DNA of 64,000 nt, from NCBI RefSeq assembly GCF_022346425.1, contig NZ_JAKRCW010000001.1, positions 248,001-312,000 of the forward strand, in the 5' to 3' direction. This stretch comes from Pseudoglutamicibacter albus. GTDB lineage: Bacteria; Actinomycetota; Actinomycetes; Actinomycetales; Micrococcaceae. Shown piece by piece: positions 8,036 to 16,148 of the stretch. Position numbers and translations under genes: made by a program. The notes under the pieces are model-generated. The model saw nothing but the letters and a program-made list of their open reading frames with translations. It did no database searches and had not been told where the DNA came from. Each line of letters starts with the position of its first letter. The stretch's first letter is position 1.

Positions 8036-9568
8036 GTGCACGCCCGCACCCAGACCGGCCGCCGTATCGGCGTGCTCGCGCGCATCACTGCCGTCATCGC
8101 TGCAGCAACGCTCACGCTCACCGCGTGCGGCGCCGGCGGCAGCAAGAGCGAGGGCGGGAATAAGGACGCGGTCACCGTCGGCCTCACAGCCGCACCAGCG
8201 AACCTCGACTTCACCACCACATCGGGCGCTGCCATCCCGCAAGCGCTCATGACCAACGTGTATGAAGGGCTCGTGACCGTCAACCAAGAAGGCGAACTGG
8301 AACCACTGCTCGCCGAATCCTGGGACATCTCCAAAGACCGCACCGAATACACGTTCCACTTGCGCGAAGGCGTGAGGTTCTCCAACGGCACGGAATTCAA
8401 CGCCGAAACCGCCAAGTTCTCGATCGAACGCGTCAAAAGCAAAGCGTGGAAGAACGGCCTCAAAGCCGGCATGGACGTCGTTAAAAAAGTTGAGGCCATC
8501 GACAAGAAAACCCTCAAAGTAACCCTCAAGCAGCCGTCCCAAGCATGGCTGTGGGACATGGCCACCCTCATCGGTGCGCAATTCGCGCCCGACGCGGTCG
8601 ACAAACTCGCAACCGAACCCGTGGGCACCGGCCCGTTCACCGTCACCAAATGGGACAACGGCCGCACCCTGACCCTCGAAGCACGCGATGACTATTGGGG
8701 TGAGAAACCGGCATCCAAGAAAATCACGCTCCGCTATTTCGCAGACGCAACCACGGCAGCCAACGCACTCAAAACCGGCTCCGTGGACGCGATCCCGGCC
8801 TTCCAAGCCCCGGAACTCATTCCAAGCTACGAAAAGAACCCCAAATTCACGGTTCAACGCGGCACCACAACCGGCAAAGTCATGCTCGCGATGAACAACA
8901 AGAAACCGCCCTTCAACAAGCTGGCCGCACGCAAAGCGATCATGTACGGCATCGACCGTAAAGCCGTCATCGAATCCGCGTGGGGCGGCTACGGCGACCT
9001 GCTCGGCGCACCCGTGGTCCCAACCGACCCGTACTTCGAAGACCTCAGCGGCGAATACCCCTACGATCCAGATAAAGCCGCCAAACTCGTCGAGGAAGCC
9101 GGCATCAAGGGTGAAACTGTGACCATCGCAACGCCATCGCTGCCGTATGCGACCGCCGCCGCGCAGGTCATCGTCTCTGACCTGAAAAAGATCGGCCTCA
9201 ACGCCAAAATCGAACAGCAAGAGTTCCCGGCCGTGTGGCTCGATAAGACCTACACCAAAGGCAACTACACGCTCTCAGTGATCGCCCACGTCGAACCTAA
9301 AGACCTGTTGAACCTGGTTCGCGGGGACTACTACTTCGGCTACGACGATTCCCGCATCGCGGAGTTGCGCGCCTCAGCGGACGCCGGCGACGATAAAGAA
9401 TACGTGCGCGACATGAAGAAGCTCGTGCGCAGAGCCTTCGTCGAAGACGCCGCCGCCAACACGCTCTTCCTCATGGCCGGCATCACCGTCATGGCTGAAG
9501 ACATCGAAGGCATGCCAAAGAACACGCCGACCACCGCACTCGATCTCACCAAGGTCCGCCACCGCTAA
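8036..9568 (+). CDS. ABC transporter substrate-binding lipoprotein, family 5 (peptide/nickel type)
   Basis: A 510-residue lipoprotein starting at GTG 8036. The signal peptide ends in the lipobox TLTAC with Cys31. The rest is a family 5 solute-binding fold, with NVYEGLVTVNQEGELEPLLAESW near residue 80, FHLREGVRFSNG near residue 107 and ARKAIMYGIDRKAV near residue 300. Such proteins deliver di- or oligopeptides, nickel or related solutes to DppBC-type permeases. Two permease genes follow directly. No clear ribosome site precedes the GTG, and the frame is open upstream to about 7935, so the start is uncertain. The solute cannot be predicted. Confidence 0.9.
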   Translation: MHARTQTGRRIGVLARITAVIAAATLTLTACGAGGSKSEGGNKDAVTVGLTAAPANLDFTTTSGAAIPQALMTNVYEGLVTVNQEGELEPLLAESWDISKDRTEYTFHLREGVRFSNGTEFNAETAKFSIERVKSKAWKNGLKAGMDVVKKVEAIDKKTLKVTLKQPSQAWLWDMATLIGAQFAPDAVDKLATEPVGTGPFTVTKWDNGRTLTLEARDDYWGEKPASKKITLRYFADATTAANALKTGSVDAIPAFQAPELIPSYEKNPKFTVQRGTTTGKVMLAMNNKKPPFNKLAARKAIMYGIDRKAVIESAWGGYGDLLGAPVVPTDPYFEDLSGEYPYDPDKAAKLVEEAGIKGETVTIATPSLPYATAAAQVIVSDLKKIGLNAKIEQQEFPAVWLDKTYTKGNYTLSVIAHVEPKDLLNLVRGDYYFGYDDSRIAELRASADAGDDKEYVRDMKKLVRRAFVEDAAANTLFLMAGITVMAEDIEGMPKNTPTTALDLTKVRHR

Positions 9569-9599
9569 TGCGCAAGCCAGACATGTGTGAGGGCCAGCG

Positions 9600-10553
9600 T
9601 TGATTCGTAGCCTCGGCCAGCTAGCGTTGCGGATGATCACAACGCTGCTCGTAGCCTCCATGATCCTCTTCGTCTTGTTGAGGGTCATGCCAGGCGACCC
9701 CGCGCAGGTCGCGCTCGGAATGCAGGCCTCACCGGAGGCCGTCGCGGCGCTGCGCGCCGAGTACGGGCTCGACCGGCCGCTGGCTGTCCAATACCTCGAC
9801 TGGATCGCTTCCTTCCTCACCGGCAACGCCGGAGAATCCGCGATCACCGGCCAAAACATGACCCCCATCATCGCCGACCGCTTCGGTGTCACAATGTGGC
9901 TCGTGGTCCCTTCGGTGGCACTCAGCCTGCTCGTGGCCGTGTTGCTCGGCGTGTGGTCGGCCCGCCGCGCCGGAAAGTTCGATGCGGTTCTCATCTCGCT
10001 CATGACCCAGGGCTTCATGGCGGTGCCCGCGTTCCTCGCGGGCCTGCTGCTCGTGATGCTGTTCTCGGTCAGTCTCGGCTGGCTGCCGGCCTCCGGCTGG
10101 GTGGCCCCCAACGAAGGCTTCGGCACGTTCCTGTCCCACCTCGTGTTGCCGGTCATCGCGCTCTCGCTTGTGCAGACCGCGGTCCTGACCCGCTACGTGC
10201 GCACCTCGATGGCCACCGTGTTGCGCAAAGACTACATCCGCTCCGCCCGCGCCCGTGGGCTGAGTAAATCCGCGGCCATTCGCCGCCACGGCCTACGCAA
10301 CGCAGCCATCCCGGTGCTGACGGTAGCGGGACTGCAACTTGCAGCGGCCGTTGTTGGCGCCGTCGTGATCGAGCGGGTCTTCGACATCCCCGGCCTCGGT
10401 GCGCAACTGATCACCAGCGTTGAACACCGCGATATGGTGACCATCCAAGCCATCGTGATGCTGCTGGTGACCGTGACCGTGGTGATCAACGCGCTCGTCG
10501 ATGCGCTCTTAGTGGCCGTGGATCCGCGGCTTCGCGTCAAGGCGGTGGCATGA
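9600..10553 (+). CDS. DppB-type ABC transporter permease
   Basis: The TTG start at 9600 is preceded by GAGGG. The 317-residue protein has an N-terminal membrane segment, the LLRVMPGDPAQ motif near residue 30 that is typical of DppB/NikB proteins, and a binding-protein-dependent permease domain. An EAA-type loop (about residues 213-240, RSARARGLSKSAAIRRHGLRNAAIPV) contacts the ATPase. It lies 31 nt after the binding-protein gene and overlaps the next permease by 4 nt, so the three genes form one operon. No ATPase gene of the matching type is present in the operon. Confidence 0.93.
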   Translation: MIRSLGQLALRMITTLLVASMILFVLLRVMPGDPAQVALGMQASPEAVAALRAEYGLDRPLAVQYLDWIASFLTGNAGESAITGQNMTPIIADRFGVTMWLVVPSVALSLLVAVLLGVWSARRAGKFDAVLISLMTQGFMAVPAFLAGLLLVMLFSVSLGWLPASGWVAPNEGFGTFLSHLVLPVIALSLVQTAVLTRYVRTSMATVLRKDYIRSARARGLSKSAAIRRHGLRNAAIPVLTVAGLQLAAAVVGAVVIERVFDIPGLGAQLITSVEHRDMVTIQAIVMLLVTVTVVINALVDALLVAVDPRLRVKAVA

Positions 10554-11365
10554 TGCGCAGACTCCCCGTGACACTGTGGGCCGGTAGCGTCCTGATTGCG
10601 ATGGTCGTGTTGCTTGCGCTGTGGTCCTGGCTCATCGGTGCCCCATACGACCCGGTCGCCGCAGACGCGAGCGCGCGGCTGCAAGGCTCCAGCCCCGAAC
10701 ACCTCATGGGTACTGACCGTTTTGGACGCGACGTGTTCTCGATCATCCTGGGCGGGGCGCAAGTCGCTTTGTCTGTGGGTGTGGTCGCGGCGTTGATTGC
10801 GTTGCTGGTCGGAACCCCGCTCGGGATGTGGGCGGCGATCCGCCGCGGCTGGGTCCAGGGGGCGGTGACTCGCTCATCCGATGTGATCCAGGCGTTCCCG
10901 TCGCTACTGTTGGCGATCGTGTTCTCGGCTGTTTTCGGGGCCTCCCCGATGGTGGCCGCAGTGGCGATCGGCATTGGCGCGATTCCGGGATTCGTGAGGA
11001 TGGTGCGCGCCGTCACCGCGCGTATTCTGCGAGAGGAATACATTACTGCTGCGCGTTCGGCGGGCAGGAACTGGTTCAGCATCGCGTGGCGGCACGTGCT
11101 CCCCAACCTTGCAGGACTACTGCTGGTTGAGATCGCGGTGACCTTCTCCATCGCGATCCTCGCTGAATCCGCACTCAGCTACCTCGGGCTCGGCACGCCT
11201 GCCCCCGAACCGTCCTGGGGCCGCATGCTGTACGAACACCAAGTGTTCATCGAAGTAGCGCCCATGACACTCGTGTGGCCGGGGCTCGCGATCGCGATCA
11301 GCGTGCTCGGCCTCAACCTGTTCTCCGAAGGTCTACGCGACGCGCTACATAGCCGCCGCTCCTGA
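10550..11365 (+). CDS. DppC-type ABC transporter permease
   Basis: A 271-residue permease whose ATG overlaps the stop of the preceding gene by 4 nt, implying translational coupling. The N-terminal half has the DppC hallmark HLMGTDRFGRDVFSIILGGA (about residues 51-70). The EAA loop lies at about residues 165-190 (AARSAGRNWFSIAWRHVLPN). It forms the heterodimeric channel with the DppB-type partner. The operon stops here; the following gene is an unrelated Gln/Gly-rich membrane protein with its own leader. The cognate DppD/DppF-like ATPases must be encoded elsewhere or shared with another importer. Confidence 0.93.
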   Translation: MMRRLPVTLWAGSVLIAMVVLLALWSWLIGAPYDPVAADASARLQGSSPEHLMGTDRFGRDVFSIILGGAQVALSVGVVAALIALLVGTPLGMWAAIRRGWVQGAVTRSSDVIQAFPSLLLAIVFSAVFGASPMVAAVAIGIGAIPGFVRMVRAVTARILREEYITAARSAGRNWFSIAWRHVLPNLAGLLLVEIAVTFSIAILAESALSYLGLGTPAPEPSWGRMLYEHQVFIEVAPMTLVWPGLAIAISVLGLNLFSEGLRDALHSRRS

Positions 11366-11501
11366 TTTTGTTAACCGCATGTTTCCCGTATTTCCTCATG
11401 TGTGTGCCTATTTATAGAAAACTAGGCAATGAAAACTCCGTGGTCTAAACTTCAACTAGAAATAGCCTGAGAGCCTAGTCACACCAAAAGGAACTGACGA
11501 C

Positions 11502-12533
11502 GTGACGCCACGCGAGAACACGCCACCAGAAGACAACGCATCCGTCAATAACGCGAACCAGCCGCAGGGCGGACACCTCCCACCGCCGCCGACGCCTGAA
11601 AACAGTGCCGACCAAACGCAGGCACTGCCGCAGAACGGTTTCGATCAGACGCAGGCACTGCCACAGAACAATATCGACCGGACGCAGGCGCTGCCGATGC
11701 AGGGCGATGCGACCACCGTATTCCCGTCGACCCCGTACGAAGACAACGTCGAAGCGCACAGTCAGCAACCCTACGGTCAGCAGAACCAGTACCAGCAGGG
11801 CTCCGGGCAGAGCGGCTATGGCCAACAGGGTCAGTATCAGCAGGCCTATGGCCAAGGCGGATATGGGCAGGGTGGCTATGGCCAGCCAGGCCAGTACGCA
11901 CAGCAGGGCCAGTACGGCCAGCAGGGCTACTACGGTGCCGCCGGCTACGGACAGAACGGTCCAGGGCAGGGTGGCCCGAGCTACGGCGGGCCGGGTTATG
12001 GCGGCCCAGGCTATTACGGCGGGTCAGGTGATGAGAGGGATAACGGCAAGAAGAAGAGCCTCACGTGGCTGTGGTGGCTCATTGGTCTTCTTGTTGTGCT
12101 GGTTGCCGCGGGGCTCGTGTACATGTTCGTGTGGGGCCCGTGGGGCGCTAAAAGCAACAGCGGCGGCAACAAGCCGGCCCCAGGTGTTTCTGAAACCGTG
12201 ACGATCACGGATGACCCGAACAACCCGAACCCGAATAATCCAGGTTCAGGGGGCGGTGACAACCCTGCTCCAGGTGGTGGCGGGGACAACCCTGGTCACG
12301 GCGGGGATGATTTCTTCACGGAAGATCCGTTCGGTAACTCGGGTGGCAACTCCGGTGGAGACACTGGCGGCAACTCGGGCGGAGATTCGAATCCGTTCGG
12401 CGGCAACACTAGCGCCCCGTCGAGTGACCCGTTCGGCTCTTCTGATGGTCCGAGAAGCGGTCTGCCAGAGATGCCATCCATGCCGGAGATGCCGTCCATC
12501 CCAACAGACTTCGACTTCGACCTCGACAACTAG
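11502..12533 (+). CDS. Gln/Gly/Tyr-rich single-pass membrane protein, first of a tandem pair
   Basis: A 343-residue protein starting at GTG with AAAAGGA about 10 nt upstream. The N-terminal 180 residues are low complexity. Three imperfect repeats of the type (D)QTQALPQN lie near residues 40-70, then many YGQQGQY and GGYGQ units. One membrane segment follows (about residues 187-213, [21 protein letters not shown]). The C-terminal third is rich in Asn, Gly, Pro and Ser. Polarity suggests the Gln-rich part is cytoplasmic and the rest outside. The next gene is a clear paralogue with the same membrane segment. I do not recognise an enzymatic domain. Such proteins in Actinobacteria are sometimes tied to division or cell envelope, but that is not shown here. 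Confidence 0.75.
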   Translation: MTPRENTPPEDNASVNNANQPQGGHLPPPPTPENSADQTQALPQNGFDQTQALPQNNIDRTQALPMQGDATTVFPSTPYEDNVEAHSQQPYGQQNQYQQGSGQSGYGQQGQYQQAYGQGGYGQGGYGQPGQYAQQGQYGQQGYYGAAGYGQNGPGQGGPSYGGPGYGGPGYYGGSGDERDNGKKKSLTWLWWLIGLLVVLVAAGLVYMFVWGPWGAKSNSGGNKPAPGVSETVTITDDPNNPNPNNPGSGGGDNPAPGGGGDNPGHGGDDFFTEDPFGNSGGNSGGDTGGNSGGDSNPFGGNTSAPSSDPFGSSDGPRSGLPEMPSMPEMPSIPTDFDFDLDN

Positions 12534-12582
12534 CCCTTCAACCCCTTTGCCACGGCACGGCTCACACCTGGAAGGTAGCGCC

Positions 12583-13509
12583 ATGACCTCAGGAAACTCG
12601 ATGCCTCCGGGCCCACAACAGCCCGGCCAGGCAGACGGTCAACAGCCCTACGGCCAGCCGGAGCAGCATGGTCAACCAGGTTATGGTCAGCAGGGTCAAT
12701 ATGGCGCGCCACAGCAAGGTGGCCCACAATTCGGTGCGCCACAGCAGGGCGGCCCACATCAAGGTGGGCCGCAATATCCGGGCCTGGGCGGGCCGGGGTA
12801 TTACGGCAACCCTGGCGATGAGAACGGCGGCGGTCCTAAGAAGAACCGTGCGTGGCTGTGGTGGCTCATCGGTGTCCTGGTGGTCGCGTTGATCGCGGGT
12901 CTTGTCTACATGTTTGTGTGGGGTCCGTGGAGCAAACGCGAAAGCAATACCCTCGACGTTGACCGTCCAACCGCACCAACTGAGGCGATGTCAACCATTC
13001 CTGCACCGCTATCTGTGCCAGGTGGATCTACCGGCCCTAACTCGACTGACGACCCATTCGGACCAAATTCAACGTCCCCAAGTGACATCAACCTGCCTTC
13101 CTTTGACCCAAGCCACACCCCGTCGATCGGCGCTCCACCACCTAACGCGGGCTCTATAGACCCAAACACCGGAGCTACCCTCCAGTCCTTCAAGGACATT
13201 CCTCCCTTCTGCGAGTGGCAGTTCGGAAAGTCCTCATGGCGGGCAACTGACGACGGCATGACCTACCAAGGGTCGAACAGCGGCGAGGGGTTCACTGACG
13301 TCACCTGCGGCCTGTCTCTGATCACCCTGAACAGCAGCAACCAGTCACCAGACGTTGAGAAGCTCATGGACGCCATGATCTATGGAAAACAGGGCAAGGG
13401 GAGCATCGAAAGCAACGAGCTTGGCAACTTCTTGCCAAACAACAAGCCGTTGCGCATCGACTACGAGATCAACCAAAACAACGTCAAGATCGAGGTATCG
13501 GCGAAATAA
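12583..13509 (+). CDS. Gln/Gly-rich single-pass membrane protein, paralogue of the preceding gene
   Basis: The ATG at 12583 follows GGAAGG and gives 308 residues. The N-terminal 75 residues hold Gln, Gly and Pro repeats (QPYGQPEQ, QQGGPQFGAP). A membrane segment at about residues 88-114 shares [12 protein letters not shown] with the upstream paralogue. After a Pro/Ser/Thr linker there is a more ordered C-terminal domain (about residues 200-308) with two cysteines (PPFCEWQFG and VTCGLS), possibly an extracellular disulfide-bonded module. The upstream paralogue lacks this domain. It lies 49 nt after that gene and is followed by a hairpin. I know no function. Confidence 0.75.
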   Translation: MTSGNSMPPGPQQPGQADGQQPYGQPEQHGQPGYGQQGQYGAPQQGGPQFGAPQQGGPHQGGPQYPGLGGPGYYGNPGDENGGGPKKNRAWLWWLIGVLVVALIAGLVYMFVWGPWSKRESNTLDVDRPTAPTEAMSTIPAPLSVPGGSTGPNSTDDPFGPNSTSPSDINLPSFDPSHTPSIGAPPPNAGSIDPNTGATLQSFKDIPPFCEWQFGKSSWRATDDGMTYQGSNSGEGFTDVTCGLSLITLNSSNQSPDVEKLMDAMIYGKQGKGSIESNELGNFLPNNKPLRIDYEINQNNVKIEVSAK

Positions 13510-13542
13510 CCCGCCATCACCACTCACTTCGCTCACACTCAA

Positions 13543-13579
13543 CGGAGGCCGCGGCATCGACATCGGTCCGCGGCCTCCG
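13543..13579 (+). terminator. Hairpin after the Gln/Gly-rich gene pair
   Basis: A 12-bp perfect stem (13543-13554 with 13568-13579) and 13-nt loop, 33 nt past the stop codon. There is no long T tract. Confidence 0.65.
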
Positions 13580-13613
13580 CTCACCAGATCCCTGCAGCTA
13601 AGTCCCGTACAGT

Positions 13614-13619
13614 TAGACT
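13614..13619 (+). promoter_or_regulatory. -10 element for a likely leaderless MarR transcript
   Basis: TAGACT ends 7 nt before the ATG at 13627 and no ribosome site is present. This is the spacing expected for leaderless actinobacterial genes. Confidence 0.6.
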
Positions 13620-13626
13620 CACCATT

Positions 13627-14139
13627 ATGTCAGCCGCATTACCTCAAGACCCCATCGCCGCAGCCCAAGCCAACTGGGAGAAAGCCGGGTGGGGCGAGGT
13701 CGCAGAACCCGTCGCGACCGTCACCAGCATCGTTCGCGCCAACCAGATCCTCACCGGCCGCGCCGAAGCGTTGCTTCGGCCGTTCGATCTCACGTTCGCC
13801 CGCTACGAGATGCTCATGGTGCTCCGGTTCGCGCGCCGACCCATGGCGATGTCGAAAGCCTCCCGCGTTCTGCAGGTTCACCCCACATCGGTCACCGCGG
13901 CCTCGGAACGGCTTGAACGCGACGGCCTCATCACTAAAACCCCGAGCCAGGATGACGCCCGCACCGTCTTGCTGGCCATCACCGAAGCCGGCCGGGAACT
14001 CAGCGAGGAAACCACCCAGATCCTCAACCGTGAACTCTTCGCACAAACCGGTTTCACCCAACGCGAGATCGCTACGCTGAACCGCATTTTGCGCAAGTTC
14101 CGGCAGAAGAACGGCGACTTCGCGGAACCTCTCGGCTAA
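13627..14139 (+). CDS. MarR family transcriptional regulator
   Basis: A 170-residue protein with a winged helix at about residues 58-115: the FARYEMLMVLRF helix, then VLQVHPTSVTAASERLERDGLI, and the wing residues SQDDARTVLLAITEAG. This is the standard MarR layout, with N- and C-terminal helices for dimerisation (about residues 20-50 and 120-160). The gene is preceded by a leaderless-type -10 element and followed by two DUF202 genes with their own promoter. Target genes and ligand are not evident. I see no nearby palindrome that would mark autoregulation. Confidence 0.9.
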   Translation: MSAALPQDPIAAAQANWEKAGWGEVAEPVATVTSIVRANQILTGRAEALLRPFDLTFARYEMLMVLRFARRPMAMSKASRVLQVHPTSVTAASERLERDGLITKTPSQDDARTVLLAITEAGRELSEETTQILNRELFAQTGFTQREIATLNRILRKFRQKNGDFAEPLG

Positions 14140-14172
14140 AGTCACACCCCGGGCCTTAGCGTGTGAGTGCGT

Positions 14173-14178
14173 TAGATT
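14173..14178 (+). promoter_or_regulatory. -10 element for a likely leaderless DUF202 transcript
   Basis: TAGATT ends 6 nt before the ATG at 14185, with no ribosome site between. Confidence 0.6.
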
Positions 14179-14184
14179 GGTGTC

Positions 14185-14625
14185 ATGTCCAGTACCCCGC
14201 CCAGTAGCCGCTCCGATAGGTCGCAGAAAAAGATCGGTCGCAGCCCAGTGACCCCGCCAGCGCATCAGAGCGCGATCGCTCGGCGAGTGTTCCCGACCGG
14301 TAAAGAGCCTGATCCTCGTTTCACGCTCGCGAACGAGCGGACGTTCCTCGCATGGATCCGCACGTCCTTGGCTTTCGTAGCCGGCGGTGTCGCGCTGGAA
14401 GCCTTTGAGGTCGGCAACTGGGACCCGGTGCTACGTAAATCTGTTGCGATCGCCGTGATCGCGATGGGCCTGCTGATCGGTCTAGGGGCCGCATTCCGTT
14501 GGTTGCGTGTTGAACGCGCGATGCGTCACGACCATCCGCTGCCTGTCCCGTTGATCATCCCAATCCTTGCGTTGATCGCGGCCGCTGGCTCAGGTGCCGC
14601 CGTCGGGTTGGTGCTGACGAACTGA
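14185..14625 (+). CDS. DUF202 (YidH-like) membrane protein
   Basis: A 146-residue protein with a basic N-terminal tail and three membrane segments. The signature PRFTLANERTFLAWIRTSLA (about residues 43-62) marks the DUF202/YidH family. Its function is not established; these small proteins usually occur as tandem pairs, as here. The stop codon overlaps the ATG of the next DUF202 gene by one base (TGATG), so the two are translationally coupled. Transcription probably starts at the first codon. Confidence 0.9.
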   Translation: MSSTPPSSRSDRSQKKIGRSPVTPPAHQSAIARRVFPTGKEPDPRFTLANERTFLAWIRTSLAFVAGGVALEAFEVGNWDPVLRKSVAIAVIAMGLLIGLGAAFRWLRVERAMRHDHPLPVPLIIPILALIAAAGSGAAVGLVLTN

Positions 14626-15074
14626 TGCCTGAACGCCGAAGCAACGGGCGTCGGGAGACCCGGGTCCGTCTCAGCACTGGGTGGCACACCGTCAAGGAAA
14701 CGGGCGTGACCATCAGCCGTGCGGTGCGCAAACGCATCCCGATCAAGGCTCCAGAGCCGCTTCCAGAGCCAGTCGATGTGGGGCTTCAGCCGGAGCGGAC
14801 ATCGTTGGCGTGGTCCCGTACGGGGCTCGCCGCGGTCGTCGCCGGGTTCATGGGTGTGCGCTGGTACGGGCACATGGGCCCGCTATTGCTGCTGGGGACC
14901 GCGCTGACGTTTGTTGGCGCCATGTGGGTTTCCACAACCCAACGCGGCCGCCTGCGCCGCATGGCGGAATCTTTCGAAGAGCGTCAACCGCCACCGCTGG
15001 GGCCGGTGGTGTGGATGACGGTCATGGTTGTAGCGATCGCGGTCATCGCGATCATCGTGGTGTTGCGGGTATAG
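14625..15074 (+). CDS. Second DUF202 membrane protein
   Basis: A 149-residue protein coupled to the preceding gene through a one-base overlap. After an Arg-rich N-terminal extension of about 50 residues comes the family signature GLQPERTSLAWSRTGLAAV (about residues 53-71) and three hydrophobic segments. It is shorter in its loops than its neighbour and is probably its membrane partner. The function of the pair is unknown. The 70 nt after it are rich in GCGTAGCG-like words before the convergent LysR gene. Confidence 0.88.
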   Translation: MPERRSNGRRETRVRLSTGWHTVKETGVTISRAVRKRIPIKAPEPLPEPVDVGLQPERTSLAWSRTGLAAVVAGFMGVRWYGHMGPLLLLGTALTFVGAMWVSTTQRGRLRRMAESFEERQPPPLGPVVWMTVMVVAIAVIAIIVVLRV

Positions 15075-15144
15075 AGGGGGCAGTGCGTGCCGCCGACGCG
15101 CGCGTAGCGCGGGTATGCATGCCGCCATGCGCGTAGCGGCCGGT

Positions 15145-16017
15145 TCAGCTCGCGTAGCGGTTGCGCACAAAGACGCGTAGCTGCTCGGCGAGGGAGGCGA
15201 GCTTTTCGTGCCCATAGTGGTCCGCTCGCCACGCCGCGTGCAGGGTCACGGTGAGCTCATGACCCCTGTTGGTTATGCGCAACGGAACGAGGTCGAAGCT
15301 CGGGTCTTCGGTCACCACAGCGACCCCCTCCGTCGCGACGAGCGCTTGGGCTACGCGGCCTGAGTTGGTTTCGATGATGTCAGGTTGTGAGAGTCCAGCG
15401 GTTTCGCATGCGCCATCGAATACGCGACGGGCTTTGAATGCCCGCGATGGAATGTGGATGGTGTGCTGGGCGAGCTCCTCGAGCGTAACACTGCGGCGCT
15501 CAGCCCAAGGATGCTGCGCGGAAACATATGCCCACACCGGCATCTTTTGGAGCTGAACGTGGGGGATATGAGCTGATGGAGCGGAAGGCATCACTGCTAG
15601 ATCGGACGTAGCGATCGTGTCCTGCAAGCTCGCATCCAAGGACGCCTCCACAATGTTTGGTTGCCATTCGGACTGATCCAGCGTAGCCACGAACGGAATC
15701 ACGACATCGATGAGCGTGGTACCGGGTGCCGCGATCGTCACTTCACGCATGCTGCCGTGGGCGAGTAGTTCCGCAAAGTCCAGGGTGTGCTGGAACTTGG
15801 TCAGGAGCTTCTTGGCGGCAGGGAGGAAATCGCGGCCAGCTTTGGTAGGCGTGAGTCCGGATGGAACGCGATCAAACAGCACAAGCCCGACGTCGCGGCT
15901 GAGCTTCTGAAGCTGTCGCGTCACTGCCGGCTGTGTGATGCCGAGGTCTCGAGCCGCGGAGGAGACGGAACCGGCTTCAGAGACCGCTACGAAGGCTTTC
16001 AGATGCTCGATGTCCAT
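15145..16017 (-). CDS. LysR family transcriptional regulator, divergent from gabT
   Basis: A 290-residue protein with the LysR helix-turn-helix at its N-terminus (MDIEHLKAFVAVSEAGSVSS, then ARDLGITQPAVTRQLQKLS, residues 1-45). The effector domain follows from about residue 90. It is transcribed away from gabT across a 131-nt gap that contains a T-N11-A type dyad (16040-16062). LysR proteins usually activate the divergent operon when a pathway intermediate binds, so this is the likely regulator of the gabT-puo operon. The ligand could be putrescine, GABA or another amine; that is inferred from context. A TAGACT element 7 nt before the ATG suggests a leaderless transcript. Confidence 0.92.
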   Translation of the reverse strand: MDIEHLKAFVAVSEAGSVSSAARDLGITQPAVTRQLQKLSRDVGLVLFDRVPSGLTPTKAGRDFLPAAKKLLTKFQHTLDFAELLAHGSMREVTIAAPGTTLIDVVIPFVATLDQSEWQPNIVEASLDASLQDTIATSDLAVMPSAPSAHIPHVQLQKMPVWAYVSAQHPWAERRSVTLEELAQHTIHIPSRAFKARRVFDGACETAGLSQPDIIETNSGRVAQALVATEGVAVVTEDPSFDLVPLRITNRGHELTVTLHAAWRADHYGHEKLASLAEQLRVFVRNRYAS

Positions 16018-16024
16018 AATTCCC

Positions 16025-16030
16025 AGTCTA
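16025..16030 (-). promoter_or_regulatory. -10 element for a likely leaderless lysR transcript
   Basis: On the minus strand TAGACT ends 7 nt before the ATG at 16017, with no ribosome site. Confidence 0.55.
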
Positions 16031-16039
16031 TGCGCATTC

Positions 16040-16062
16040 GTTATAGGGGTTATGCCGATAAC
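16040..16062. promoter_or_regulatory. LysR-type dyad in the lysR-gabT intergenic region
   Basis: GTTAT at 16040-16044 and ATAAC at 16058-16062 form an interrupted palindrome that includes a T-N11-A core. It lies just upstream of the LysR promoter and about 90 nt from gabT, the expected place for a LysR recognition site. Confidence 0.5.
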
Positions 16063-16148
16063 TGATTAGACAGTCATAATGATTTCGGAACAGAATGTGA
16101 TGTACGCAACTTTCTGCGATCCGTTTTCACCGGGAGGTTCACACCACA

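Noticed and set aside
7823-9220. A 465-codon minus-strand frame opposite the family 5 binding protein
   Set aside because: Low-complexity Phe/Gly/Arg translation with no motif; the plus strand has a lipobox and conserved motifs.
16097-16112. TGTGATGTACGCAACT as a CRP-like site upstream of gabT
   Set aside because: Only the left half matches; the right half lacks TCACA.
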